DNA of 64,000 nucleotides from Longimicrobium sp. (GCF_036388275.1 NZ_DASVSF010000099.1:1-64000), one strand, 5' to 3'; counted from the stretch's first letter, positions 26,165 through 34,802 are shown. Numbers and translations are program-made. The notes: a model not told the origin generated them from the sequence alone.

Positions 26165-28530
26165 GGCACCCTCGCCCACGACGTTCCGCCCTCTTCCACC
26201 AGGATGCGCACCGTGCCGTCCTGGTCCGTGCGCGCGGCCTCGATCCCCCGCGCCCGCAGGCGCGACAGGACCTCGCGGTGGGGATGCCCATACCGGTTGC
26301 GCGCCCCCGCCGAAACCACCACCAGTTCCGGCTTCACCGCGTCCAGGAATGCCGCGGACGATGACGTGCGGCTGCCATGGTGCCCGGCCTTCAGCACGTC
26401 GCCGCGCAGGGCGTCGGCGCCGTAGCGCTGGATCATGCGTTCCTCCACCCAGGCCGGGGCATCGCCGGTGAGCAGCGCGGTAAAGCCGCCGTAGCGAACG
26501 CGAACCGCCGCGGAAATGTCGTTTGCGTCGGCTGGGGTGTCAAGAGCGTCCACGGGGGGCCACAGGAAGAGGATCTCTACTCCGTCCACCCGCAAGCCCC
26601 GGTCCTGGCTTGCCGCAGCCCACGGCACGTTGCGCTCCTCTGCCGTCTTCAGCGTTTCCAGGTAGATGGGGGAGCCCACGGGAACGCCCGGCTCGATCAG
26701 CCGCCCCACCGGCATCCCCCGCATTACCGCCGCCGCCCCGCCGATGTGGTCCGCGTGCGGATGCGTGAGCACCATCGCCTCCAGGCGCCTGGCCCCGCTC
26801 GCCCGCAGGAACGGAAGCACCCGCCGCTCCCCCGCGTCCCACCCGTCGTCCCGCTCGCCCGCGTCGATCAGCAGCCACCGCCCCGCCGGTGTCCTCAGCG
26901 CCACGGCGTCGCCCTGCCCCACGTCGATGAACGCCAGCTCCATCCCGCCGTCCACCGCCCTCCCCGCGAAGGGAAGCAGCAGGAACGCCGCGGCCGACGA
27001 CATCACCGCGACCGCCCACCTCACCCGGTCGCGCATCCGCGCCGTCGCGTCCAGCGCGAGGAGGAACGCGATGCCCGCCAATCCCCATAGCCACCATTGG
27101 GGCCGGGCGACCGCGGCGTGTCCTCCGGGGACGAGCAGGGCCACATCCACGACGCGGTTCAGCAGGTCCAGCGCCAGCCCCGCCCCGTCCGCAATCAGCC
27201 GCGCGACGGGCGGGGCCACGGGTTCCAGCACCGCCGCCGCCCCGATGCCCACCAGCGCCAGGCTGCTGAGGGGAATCGCCGGCAGGTTGGCGATGATCGA
27301 TATCGCCGCGACCTGACCAAAATGATGGGCCACCACGGGCGCCGTCGTAACGAACGCGGCGACGCTGACAACCAGCGATTCCGTTGTCCATCTCGCGGCG
27401 GGGTTCCGCCGGTACCGCTCCGGGATGCGCCTCAGCATCGCGCCGCGCAGGAGGATGATCCCGAGCACGCCGGCGAAGCTCAGTTGAAAGCCCGGATCCA
27501 GCGCAGCCATCGGCTCGACGGCGAGGATCAGCAGCGCGGCGGCGGACACGATGGGGAGCGATGCGGACGGGCGCTGCAGCACGGTGGCGAGCAGGGCGAG
27601 CGCCATCATGATCCCCGAGCGGACGGCAGACGCCGGCGCGCCGATTAGGGCCAGGTACGCGGCGATCAGCGCGATGGTCAGCCAGGCGACGCGCGAGCGC
27701 GACAGCCGCAGCATCCGCCCGATCAGCACGAACACGTCGCCGAGCAGGGCCACGTGGGTTCCGCTGATGGCCAGCAGGTGCACCAGCCCGGTCTGCGCGA
27801 ACCGGTCCGCCAGCGCGCGATCCAGCGTCTCGCGTCGGCCCAGCAGCAGCGCGTCCGCGAGAGGGCCGTGCCGCCCCATCAGCCGGTGCAGCTGCGCCTC
27901 CGCACGCCCGCGGGCCCAGAGCAGCGGGTGCGCGGCGGCGCGCGCGGGGGCGACCACGGCGAGCGAATCGGCCATCACGAACCCGGCCCAGGCGGGCTCG
28001 CGCGGCCAGGCGCTCCCCAGCACAGGCTTGGGCATCGGCCGCCATTGGCCGCGGAGGATCACCTCCGTGCCAGCCAGGGCGGGGCTGGACCCTCGCGGCA
28101 GGCGCACGCGCATCCCTCCCGTGCATCCCGCGATCGGTCCCCCCGCGGACGAGACGGCGCCCGCATCCACCGGGAGCAGGGGCCGGCGCGCGGCGGAATC
28201 CGGCGGCGGCATCCAGTTGGCCGCGAGCACGCCGCGGACGACGAGATCGTCCCCGTCCGCAAGCCGCACCCGGCAGTCGCGTTCGGCATCCGCCCGTGCG
28301 CCGGCGCCGTGCCCCGCCCCCGCGGCCATGATGGCGCCGAGGATCAGCAGCCCCCCGGTTCGCGAGGAGACTGCAGAGCCGAAGAGCCGGCGGTGAAGCC
28401 AGGGGGCAAGAAGAAGCGGCACCGCAGCTAGTGCGGTACCGCCTGTGACTCCATCGACGCGCAACCCGATCAACAGCCCGGCCAGGAAGGCAAGAAACGC
28501 AAGAACGAGGGGCAATCGAAGCTGGTTCAC
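26161..28530 (-). CDS. comEC: DNA uptake channel ComEC/Rec2
   Basis: 789 aa; ATG at 28530. The N-terminal part has about three membrane helices and a DUF4131/OB-like periplasmic region with a cysteine pair. The Competence domain lies at about 220-490, with VHLLAISGTHVALLGDVF and GAPASAVRSGIMMALALL. The C-terminal metallo-beta-lactamase-like domain has the intact motif THPHADHIGG (near 586) and GHHGSRTSS. ComEC carries single-stranded DNA across the inner membrane in natural transformation, and the C-terminal domain is thought to degrade the other strand. No comEA or pilus gene is nearby. A solo REP element lies 205 bases upstream. Confidence 0.95.
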   Translation of the reverse strand: MNQLRLPLVLAFLAFLAGLLIGLRVDGVTGGTALAAVPLLLAPWLHRRLFGSAVSSRTGGLLILGAIMAAGAGHGAGARADAERDCRVRLADGDDLVVRGVLAANWMPPPDSAARRPLLPVDAGAVSSAGGPIAGCTGGMRVRLPRGSSPALAGTEVILRGQWRPMPKPVLGSAWPREPAWAGFVMADSLAVVAPARAAAHPLLWARGRAEAQLHRLMGRHGPLADALLLGRRETLDRALADRFAQTGLVHLLAISGTHVALLGDVFVLIGRMLRLSRSRVAWLTIALIAAYLALIGAPASAVRSGIMMALALLATVLQRPSASLPIVSAAALLILAVEPMAALDPGFQLSFAGVLGIILLRGAMLRRIPERYRRNPAARWTTESLVVSVAAFVTTAPVVAHHFGQVAAISIIANLPAIPLSSLALVGIGAAAVLEPVAPPVARLIADGAGLALDLLNRVVDVALLVPGGHAAVARPQWWLWGLAGIAFLLALDATARMRDRVRWAVAVMSSAAAFLLLPFAGRAVDGGMELAFIDVGQGDAVALRTPAGRWLLIDAGERDDGWDAGERRVLPFLRASGARRLEAMVLTHPHADHIGGAAAVMRGMPVGRLIEPGVPVGSPIYLETLKTAEERNVPWAAASQDRGLRVDGVEILFLWPPVDALDTPADANDISAAVRVRYGGFTALLTGDAPAWVEERMIQRYGADALRGDVLKAGHHGSRTSSSAAFLDAVKPELVVVSAGARNRYGHPHREVLSRLRARGIEAARTDQDGTVRILVEEGGTSWARVP

Positions 28531-29090
28531 CTTTGTCGCGAGAGCGGGCGGAGACGGAGCATGTGGACGGTCCGCATGATAATCGCCACATCCCGATCCT
28601 CCAAACCGCGAGCCGCCACCGTGCGGATCGGGACGCCTGCGGCGCGCCGCAACTCATCTGAAGCGATTGGGGTGGGCGGGGTGCCGAGCGGGCCGGGGCG
28701 CGCCCCATCATCAAATCCACACGACAGCAGGCCAGTCCACGAAGGTGGACATCGTGTGGTTGTTGCAGCGAATTCATTCGCCCGGGGAGACTTGGGGCGC
28801 TCTTCCAGGCGAGGACCAGGACCGCGGCTCGGGGTTCCGTGTCGCTGCCGCGCCCAAGCCAAGAGGCATCCGCAACCAGATCCCACGGCCCTGCAGGGTA
28901 TGCACTGCGTGCCGGTTCGGTGCGCTCGGGCCTCTGGATGACAGATTGCGCTTGGCCTGAGTATGGTGCGAATCGACCCAGAAAGCAGCACTCAATAGCA
29001 GGGAGCAGCGGCCGGGGCGCGTCCTATCCTTCTCTCCATAATGAAGGTGGCGGAGCGTCGCGGCCTCTCAAGGCGGCTCGCAGGCAACGA
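28531..29090. other. Gene-free 560-base region with a solo REP element
   Basis: No frame here has protein-like character. Apart from the REP copy at 28735-28781 I see only GC-rich unstructured sequence with a few short palindromes. It is the longest gene-free stretch of the window and should contain the comEC promoter, which I could not identify. Confidence 0.5.
28735..28781 (-). repeat. Solo REP element, copy 4 (diverged)
   Basis: On the minus strand: stem 1 GCGAAT-GA-ATTCGC, 17-nt spacer, stem 2 GTCCAC-CTTC-GTGGAC. Both stems differ from the other copies by paired, compensating changes, while the GA loop, CTTC loop and spacer length are unchanged. Confidence 0.85.
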
Positions 29091-29120
29091 AAATCGCCGC
29101 TCCCTCACAAGGCAGCGGCG
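29091..29120 (-). terminator. Terminator of the miaB operon
   Basis: CGCCGCT and AGCGGCG pair (7 bp, 12-nt loop), followed on the minus strand by ATTTTCG. It lies about 20 bases past the last stop codon. Confidence 0.6.
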
Positions 29121-29141
29121 GTAATGATTGGGTGAAGCGGG

Positions 29142-29606
29142 TCAGTCCAGGGGACGATCGCCGTCACGCTGGTGGACGAGCGTGGGATCATTCTCGCGGC
29201 CGTCGCCGTCGACGAGGTAAGGTCCGCGAGGTCCAGTGCCGTCACCCTGGAATCGTGCCGTGTGATCGTCGGAGACGAAGCGTGCCGTCTCCTCCGCCTC
29301 GACGACAGGTACGTGGGCCGGCGCGGGCGCGCTCGGCGCCAGGACGGGTGAACCCTGGCCCGGCGCCGGAGCCAGCAGCCCGCGGGCGCGCAGCTCCTGG
29401 CGCATGCGCAGATCGTGGCGCAGGCTCAGCGCCAGCATGGCAAGCATGCCGGCCAGAAAGGCCAGGAACAGCACCACCGTGAGCGGCGCGCCGTAGAACG
29501 TTGCGATCCCGATGCTCACCACCGCGCGCTCGCCGCGGTTGAGCCAGGTGAACAGCCCCGCGGCCAGGGCAATGCCCGCCGGGGGCAGCCAGCGCGGGAT
29601 CGTCAC
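29142..29606 (-). CDS. LapA-domain-like small membrane protein
   Basis: 154 aa from the GTG at 29606, which overlaps the miaB stop by GTGA. Two membrane helices (WLPPAGIALAAGLFTWLN and IGIATFYGAPLTVVLFLAFL), then a short coiled segment (LRHDLRMRQELRARG) as in LapA/YciS proteins, then about 80 residues of Pro/Ala- and Asp/Arg-rich, probably disordered sequence. LapA helps assemble or regulate lipopolysaccharide export in proteobacteria; here only the membrane topology supports the link. It is translationally coupled to miaB. Confidence 0.7.
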   Translation of the reverse strand: MTIPRWLPPAGIALAAGLFTWLNRGERAVVSIGIATFYGAPLTVVLFLAFLAGMLAMLALSLRHDLRMRQELRARGLLAPAPGQGSPVLAPSAPAPAHVPVVEAEETARFVSDDHTARFQGDGTGPRGPYLVDGDGRENDPTLVHQRDGDRPLD

Positions 29607-30976
29607 GCGGCTGCCAGCGCGGGAATCAGCTCTCCCGTGAACGTGGCCCCGGTGGTCGAAACCAGCGTCACGTCCACGAAGTAGCCGATCAGCTCGGCGG
29701 GAGCCTCGAAGGTGACCACCTTGTTGCTTTCCGTGCGCCCCTGCACGCCGCCGCGCCGGCCTTCCTTTTCCACCAGCACTTCTACGGTGCGCCCCACCTC
29801 GGCCTGGTACATCTCGGCCTGGATCGCGCGGTGCACGGCGATCAGCCCCTCGAGCCGGGCCTGGCCCACCTCGTCGGGAACGAACTGGTCGCGCGGAAGG
29901 CGCGTGGCGGGCGTGCCGTCGCGCTCGGAGTACTTGTACAGGAACGCGTCGTCGAACCGCACAGCGCGCACCAGGTCCAGCGTGGCCTGGTACTCCTCGT
30001 CGGTCTCGCCGGGGAAGCCCACGATGATGTCGGTGGAAAGCGCGATGCCGGGCATGGCTTCGCGCACCCACTCGATCTTTTCCATGTACTCGGCGACCGT
30101 GTACCGGCGCAGCATGCGCTTCAGCGTGCGGTCGTGGCCGGCCTGCACCGGCAGGTGAAGCTGCTTGCAGACCGTGGGCTCGGCGGCCATCACCTCCACC
30201 AGTTCGCGGGTGAAGTCGTTGGGGTGCGGGCTGGTGAAGCGCACGCGGCGGATACCCGGCACCCGCGCCACCTCGCGCAGCAGGCGGGGGAAGTTCCAGC
30301 CGCCGTGCTCGTACGAGTTCACCGTCTGGCCCAGCAGCGTCACCTCGGGAACGCCGTCGGCGGCCAGGGCGCGTACCTCGTCCAGGATGGCCTGCGCGTC
30401 GCGGTTCTTTTCGTCGCCGCGCACGTACGGCACGATGCAGTACGTGCAGCGGTAGTTGCAGCCGCGCTGAATGGGCACCCACGCCGAAACCGCCGACGTG
30501 CGGCGGGCGGTGATGCCCTCGTAGTTCTCGAACGGGTCGAAGTTCAGCACCGTCAGGCCGCGCGCGGCGATGGTGGCGGCCTGCGTGGCGGGCACCAGGC
30601 GCGCCGCCGCGGGGCCGCGGCGAGTCACCACCTCGGCCAGCTTTTCGGGGAGCTGGCGGTAGGCGTCGGGGCCCATCACCATGTCCACGCCGCCCGCCTT
30701 GCCCAGAAGCGACTCGCCCATTCGTTGCGCCATGCACCCCGTGACGCCGATGACGACGTCGGGGTTGTCGCGGCGGATCTGCTGAAGCTGGCCCACGCGC
30801 CCGATCACGCGCTGCTCGGCGTGGTCGCGGATGGCGCACGTGTTCACCAGGATCACGTCCGCGTCCTCGGGCTTGTCGGCGGGGGTGTATCCCTGCTCCG
30901 CCAAGATGCCGTGCATCAGCTCGCTGTCGCTGATGTTCATCTGGCACCCGTACGTTTCGATGTAGGCTCGCTTCAT
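29603..30976 (-). CDS. miaB: tRNA-2-methylthio-N6-dimethylallyladenosine synthase MiaB
   Basis: 457 aa from ATG at 30976 (a GTG three codons earlier is possible). Domain order: UPF0004 N-terminal domain with cluster cysteines in YGCQMN, VNTCAIR and GCMAQR; radical-SAM domain with RGCNYRCTYCIVPYVRG (CxxxCxxC); C-terminal TRAM domain ending near TGATFTGEL. It adds the methylthio group to i6A37 of tRNAs reading UNN codons, using two 4Fe-4S clusters and SAM. IQRGCNYRC and HLPVQAGHDRTLKRM are specific to MiaB rather than RimO. No MiaA gene is near. Confidence 0.96.
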   Translation of the reverse strand: MKRAYIETYGCQMNISDSELMHGILAEQGYTPADKPEDADVILVNTCAIRDHAEQRVIGRVGQLQQIRRDNPDVVIGVTGCMAQRMGESLLGKAGGVDMVMGPDAYRQLPEKLAEVVTRRGPAAARLVPATQAATIAARGLTVLNFDPFENYEGITARRTSAVSAWVPIQRGCNYRCTYCIVPYVRGDEKNRDAQAILDEVRALAADGVPEVTLLGQTVNSYEHGGWNFPRLLREVARVPGIRRVRFTSPHPNDFTRELVEVMAAEPTVCKQLHLPVQAGHDRTLKRMLRRYTVAEYMEKIEWVREAMPGIALSTDIIVGFPGETDEEYQATLDLVRAVRFDDAFLYKYSERDGTPATRLPRDQFVPDEVGQARLEGLIAVHRAIQAEMYQAEVGRTVEVLVEKEGRRGGVQGRTESNKVVTFEAPAELIGYFVDVTLVSTTGATFTGELIPALAAA

Positions 30977-31075
30977 GGTAGGCACTGCCGATCCGGTTTG
31001 GGCGTAAGACTCCCGCGTACACCCGAGCCACCGATCAGTTCGCCAAGAGAGAAGGCTTGCGTGTCGCGCGTGGGG

Positions 31076-31489
31076 TTACGCGGCCAGCCGGGCGAGCGCG
31101 CCGACGGGCGAGACCGCAGGGATCCGTGACTCCCGGAAATCAGCAAGGTCGCGGGTCACGATCACGTCCACTCCCACTTTCTCCGCGCATACCGCCTGCA
31201 CTGCATCTTCGAAGTCTCGCCACTGGAAAGCGAGCGCTTGCAGAAGGTCACCTCTTTCGACGGGAACAACCTCGAGCACACGGAGCAGGTCACCAATGGC
31301 GAAGGCAGCAGACTGGGTTCCTTCCATCCGACGAATGACGTAGAACGCGGTTGTGAGCGTGTGTCCGGCGACGAACCCGGTCGCGCGCTTGGTTTCGATC
31401 GCGGCGAACAGGGCTGCGGCGGCCTCCGCGAATCCGGGCCGCCGCTGCGCAAGGTCCAGCACGACGTTCGTGTCTACCAGGAGTTTCAT
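31076..31489 (-). CDS. PIN-domain ribonuclease toxin (VapC-like)
   Basis: 137 aa; ATG at 31489 overlaps the antitoxin stop (ATGA). The acidic site is visible as Asp6 in LLVDTNVVLDL, the pair in WRDFEDAVQAV and Asp in VIVTRDLADF. PIN toxins cleave RNA, often tRNA or rRNA loops, with Mg2+. The order antitoxin-then-toxin with a 4-base overlap is that of classical vapBC operons. Confidence 0.9.
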   Translation of the reverse strand: MKLLVDTNVVLDLAQRRPGFAEAAAALFAAIETKRATGFVAGHTLTTAFYVIRRMEGTQSAAFAIGDLLRVLEVVPVERGDLLQALAFQWRDFEDAVQAVCAEKVGVDVIVTRDLADFRESRIPAVSPVGALARLAA

Positions 31490-31842
31490 CGACCGTACTT
31501 CTGCCAGAGGTATTCCTTGTAGTCATCCTCATCCGCGCCCTGCCGAGCGACGCCGAGCAGCCGCCTGGTGATCGGGGGGAGGGACTGAATCCATTCCTCA
31601 TCGCGGTCGCCGTAGGACGTCGACCCGGATGACAGCGCACGGTCTCCAAGGTTTGTAGCTGAACCGTTGCCGTTGCCGTTCTGGTACGCCGAGCCACCAT
31701 TGCCGCATCCGCCATTCACCGGCAGTGCCGCGATCAGTTCGTTTAGCACGTCGGCTACATCGGCCCCGTGCTCGCGGCTGTACTGGCGGACGCGGTTCGC
31801 CATCTCCGCGTCCAGATCGACGATCAGGGTTTCTTTCGCCAT
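31486..31842 (-). CDS. Ribbon-helix-helix antitoxin (DUF6364-like)
   Basis: 118 aa; ATG at 31842 with GGAGGG 5 bases upstream. The N-terminal MAKETLIVDLDAEMANRVRQ and following helix look like a ribbon-helix-helix DNA-binding domain. The middle is an unusual Gly/Asn/Ser-rich stretch (GGCGNGGSAYQNGNGNG, about residues 45-70). The C-terminal part (LPPITRRLLGVA, DDYKEYLWQKYG) is the kind of tail that wraps a PIN toxin. It should repress its own promoter, found 30-57 bases upstream, and neutralise the toxin encoded next. Confidence 0.82.
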   Translation of the reverse strand: MAKETLIVDLDAEMANRVRQYSREHGADVADVLNELIAALPVNGGCGNGGSAYQNGNGNGSATNLGDRALSSGSTSYGDRDEEWIQSLPPITRRLLGVARQGADEDDYKEYLWQKYGR

Positions 31843-31870
31843 GATTCCCTCCGAGGTGCGGCTCCGATCA

Positions 31871-31899
31871 ACAATGCGCACGAACCGGACATCCGTCAA
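31871..31899 (-). promoter_or_regulatory. Promoter of the PIN toxin-antitoxin operon
   Basis: On the minus strand TTGACG (31894-31899) is followed after exactly 17 bases by CATTGT (31871-31876). The -35 box is strong, the -10 weak. Confidence 0.55.
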
Positions 31900-31912
31900 T
31901 GCCCCTGACGCA

Positions 31913-31938
31913 GACGGCCCCGCGGTGGCGGGGCCGTC
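31913..31938 (-). terminator. Hairpin after the tandem lipoprotein genes
   Basis: GACGGCCCCGC-GGTG-GCGGGGCCGTC is a perfect 11-bp stem with a 4-nt loop, 31 bases past the stop codon of the second lipoprotein gene. Confidence 0.75.
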
Positions 31939-31968
31939 GAGTGACGCCGCAGCGCAGGGTGCTGCGCG

Positions 31969-33372
31969 TCAGTCGGTGCCGGCGGGCTGGATGCCGGCGC
32001 CTCGGCGGCAGGCGTCGACGAAGGCGGGCTCCGCGCGCTCGCAGTGGGCGGCACGCCCGCTCGCGGTGTTTTCCAGCGAGGTGATGGTCTGGCCCACGGA
32101 CCGGTAGCATTCCGTCTTTGCGCGCTCGTCCCGCACCAGTCCGCAGAAGCGGATGCCTTCGCCCGGGTCGGCGGCCAGGTTCACGAAGTTCACCGCCACG
32201 CTGGCGACGCACCACACCTCGCCCATCCCTTCCGCCAGGCCGCGCGCCAGGCCGCAGAACTCCAGCGAGCGCTGGTGGTTCTGCGCGGCGTACGCCGTGA
32301 TGTCGCGCCCCAGGCTGCTGAAGCAGGTGTCGCGGTGTTCCAGTGGCGCCTCGCCGCAGGCGCGCGCGGCGGCGCCCAGGTTGCCCTGCGTGAAGTACAG
32401 GACGGCCGAGGTCTGCATGGTGTAGCACGAGGTCCGGTACTTCTCGGCGACGGCGTTGCAGGGATACTGGAAGTCGTTGCGGTCCAGCGCCTTCCACTCG
32501 CCGTGGTTCATCCCCGCCTGCGCCGTCCCGTGCCCCGCGTCCGCATCCGCCGAGCCCGCCTGGTGCCCGGCGTGCGCGTCCGCCGGTTGCGCTTGATGTC
32601 CCGCGTGCGGATTGGCGGCGGCGTGCTGGCCCTGCGTGCCGGCGTGGCCCTCCGCCGTGTGGTGCGGGTGCGTGACGTTGACGATGTTCTCCATGAACAC
32701 GCCGCCGTAGCAGCTTCCGCGGATGAAGTCGTCGGTCGCCAGGTCGCACGCCTCCAGCGCCATGGGAACGTGGTTTTCGTGCAGCGCCATCACCCCGTGC
32801 CCCATGCCGTGCGCGCACTGGAAGAAGAGGAACATCGAGGATCGGTGCGGCTCGCACAGCGCGTCGATCTGCGGCGTCCCGATCGGCCGCCCCTGCGCCA
32901 CCTGCGCCAGGAAGTATCCCTGGATCACCCCGTGATAGCACCCCGACATCTGCGAAGGCGTGCAGCCGGCGAAGGTGGCGGCGGCCGTCTCAGGCGAGCG
33001 GTACGCCGAGATCCCCAACCCGTGCGCCAGCGCGTGGGCGTTGCGGCGCACCTCCTCGTCCGTGGCAACCAGCGTGTCGAGCACCTCCATCGACTTGGCA
33101 ATGCCCGCGGGGTCGATCAATCCCGTGAGCGCGCGCTCGACGCACGCCGCCCTGCTCCCCTCGGGACGCTGGCAGCCCTGGCGCATCCACACGGCGATCT
33201 CGCCCGCGGACGACTGCGCGCTCCACGACGCGGGCGCCAGCGAGGTGCGCGGGCCCACGTCGGCCGCCGATGGGCCATGGGTGCCGCGCAACGACGGCGA
33301 GCACGACGCGGCGAGCAGGGCAACGCAGCCGGCCGTGGCCGCGCGTAGGAAACGGGGAAGAACGGATGTCAT
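31969..33372 (-). CDS. Cysteine-paired repeat lipoprotein, second of a tandem pair (family not recognised)
   Basis: 467 aa; ATG at 33372 overlaps the stop of its paralogue (ATGA). The signal peptide ends in the lipobox LLAASC (Cys24). The mature part has nine cysteine pairs of the form C-x(7-14)-C, one per helix-like unit (for example CTPSQMSGCYHGV, CNAVAEKYRTSCY, CGEAPLEHRDTCF), suggesting a disulfide-stapled helical solenoid. Histidine clusters are HALAHGLG, CYHGVIQGYF and CAHGMGHGVMALHENH. In the middle lies a His-rich insert (HPHHTAEGHAGTQGQH and on, with HAGH units). It is probably exported and lipid-anchored. Metal or haem binding is a guess from the His/Cys content. Roughly half its residues match the paralogue next door. 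Confidence 0.82.
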   Translation of the reverse strand: MTSVLPRFLRAATAGCVALLAASCSPSLRGTHGPSAADVGPRTSLAPASWSAQSSAGEIAVWMRQGCQRPEGSRAACVERALTGLIDPAGIAKSMEVLDTLVATDEEVRRNAHALAHGLGISAYRSPETAAATFAGCTPSQMSGCYHGVIQGYFLAQVAQGRPIGTPQIDALCEPHRSSMFLFFQCAHGMGHGVMALHENHVPMALEACDLATDDFIRGSCYGGVFMENIVNVTHPHHTAEGHAGTQGQHAAANPHAGHQAQPADAHAGHQAGSADADAGHGTAQAGMNHGEWKALDRNDFQYPCNAVAEKYRTSCYTMQTSAVLYFTQGNLGAAARACGEAPLEHRDTCFSSLGRDITAYAAQNHQRSLEFCGLARGLAEGMGEVWCVASVAVNFVNLAADPGEGIRFCGLVRDERAKTECYRSVGQTITSLENTASGRAAHCERAEPAFVDACRRGAGIQPAGTD

Positions 33373-34802
33373 CGGTCGGATGTGGATCGGTGAATCGGCG
33401 GGTGCAGATCGGCCTGTCCGCTCGCAAGTTGGCGGCCAGCCGCCGGTCGATCGCCGCTGGCCGAGGAGTCCAGCCCCGCGCCCTGGCGGCAGCTGGCCAC
33501 GTGCTCCGGCTCGGCCAGCGCGCACTGCTCGGCGCGGCCCTCGGGGGTGGCGACCAGGCTGCGCATGAAGCGCCCGGCGGCCTCGTAGCACTCGCGCTTG
33601 GCCTCGGCGCCGTCGACGGCGCGGCAAAAGCGGATGCCGTCGCGCGCATCGGCGGTCTGGTTGATCAGCGTCTCCGCCGCGCCGACGAGGCACCACGACT
33701 GCTCCCGCGATCCCGTCACCATGCCGACGCGCCGGCAGGCCTCGATGCTGCGGCCGTGGTCCTGCGCCATCCACGCGGTCAGCTCTCGGCCCAGCCCGCT
33801 GAAGCAGGCCAGCCGCATCCCTTCGGGCGCGCCGGCGCACATCCGCGCCGTGGCTTCCAAGTCGCCCTGCGTCCACTGCATCACCGGCGAGCTCTGCATG
33901 TTGTAGCAGGCGCTTTGGTACTTCTCTTCGACCACGCTGCAGGGGTACCGCGGGTCCGCCGGGTCCAGCGCCTTCCACTCGCTATGCCCCGACGCGGCGC
34001 CGTGCCCGGCGTGCGCGTCGTGGCTGCCGTCCGCCGGATGAGCATCCGCCGACGCGTGCTGCACGTGCTCTCCGCCCTGGGTCTGCGCGTGGCCCGCGGC
34101 CGTGTGGTGCGGGTGCAGGGCGTTGACGATGTTCTCCATGAACGCGCCGCCGTAGCAGCTTTCCCGCACCACCGCGTCGCTCGCCTGGTCGCACGCCTCC
34201 AGCGCCATCGGCAGGTGGTTCTGGTGCACCGTCACCAGCCCATGCCCCATGCCGTGCGCGCACTGGAAGTACAGGAACGGCTGGTCCCCGTGCGGCGCGC
34301 AGAGGCCGTCCAGCACCGTCCGGTCGATGGATTGGCCCTTGGCGCCCAGGTCCAGGAAGTAGCCCTGAACGACGCCATGATAGCACCCCGACATCTGCGA
34401 CGCGGGGCAGCCCGCGAAGGTCTGCGCCACCGTCTCGGGGGATCGATACGCGGAGATGCCCAGCCCGTGCGCCAGCGAGTGTGCGAGCGCCTTCACCACG
34501 GGCTCCCTGCCCGCCAGCGTGTCCAGCACCTCCATGCTCTTGCCGACCCCCGCCTGGTCGATCAGGGAGACCAGCGCCCGCTCCACGCAGGGCCCCGCGC
34601 CTCCGGACGCGCGCTGGCACCCCTGCCACGCCCACGCCGCGATCTCGGGCGCGGGCGACTGCGCCGTCCATTCCCTCGCCGCAAGCGGCGCCGCGGGCTC
34701 GGGTCCCGGGGACGGGCGTACGGGCTGGCAGGCGGCCGTCAGGGCCACCGCGCAGGCGGCCATCACCGCGCGAACAAGGCCTCGGTACATGGTGGGAGTC
34801 AT
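33369..34802 (-). CDS. Cysteine-paired repeat lipoprotein, first of a tandem pair (family not recognised)
   Basis: 477 aa from ATG at 34802 (AGG about 8 bases upstream; a second ATG four codons on is possible). Lipobox ALTAAC. It shares with the downstream paralogue the blocks ALAHGLGISAYRSPET, SQMSGCYHGVVQGYF, FQCAHGMGHG, PMALEACDQAS, SCYGGAFMENIVN and HPHHTAAGHAQTQ. Cysteine pairs repeat to the C-terminus (CAGAPEGMRLACF, CRAVDGAEAKRECY, CALAEPEHVASC). The His-rich insert is shorter (GSHDAHAGHGAASGHSEW). The last 30 residues have no counterpart in the paralogue. It follows the glycosyltransferase run after a 66-base gap and may be in the same transcript. Confidence 0.82.
   Translation of the reverse strand: MTPTMYRGLVRAVMAACAVALTAACQPVRPSPGPEPAAPLAAREWTAQSPAPEIAAWAWQGCQRASGGAGPCVERALVSLIDQAGVGKSMEVLDTLAGREPVVKALAHSLAHGLGISAYRSPETVAQTFAGCPASQMSGCYHGVVQGYFLDLGAKGQSIDRTVLDGLCAPHGDQPFLYFQCAHGMGHGLVTVHQNHLPMALEACDQASDAVVRESCYGGAFMENIVNALHPHHTAAGHAQTQGGEHVQHASADAHPADGSHDAHAGHGAASGHSEWKALDPADPRYPCSVVEEKYQSACYNMQSSPVMQWTQGDLEATARMCAGAPEGMRLACFSGLGRELTAWMAQDHGRSIEACRRVGMVTGSREQSWCLVGAAETLINQTADARDGIRFCRAVDGAEAKRECYEAAGRFMRSLVATPEGRAEQCALAEPEHVASCRQGAGLDSSASGDRPAAGRQLASGQADLHPPIHRSTSDR

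Noticed and set aside
28527..28991. Possible 154-aa gene upstream of comEC
   Set aside because: It runs through the REP element, overlaps the comEC start and has no ribosome site or conserved-looking segment.
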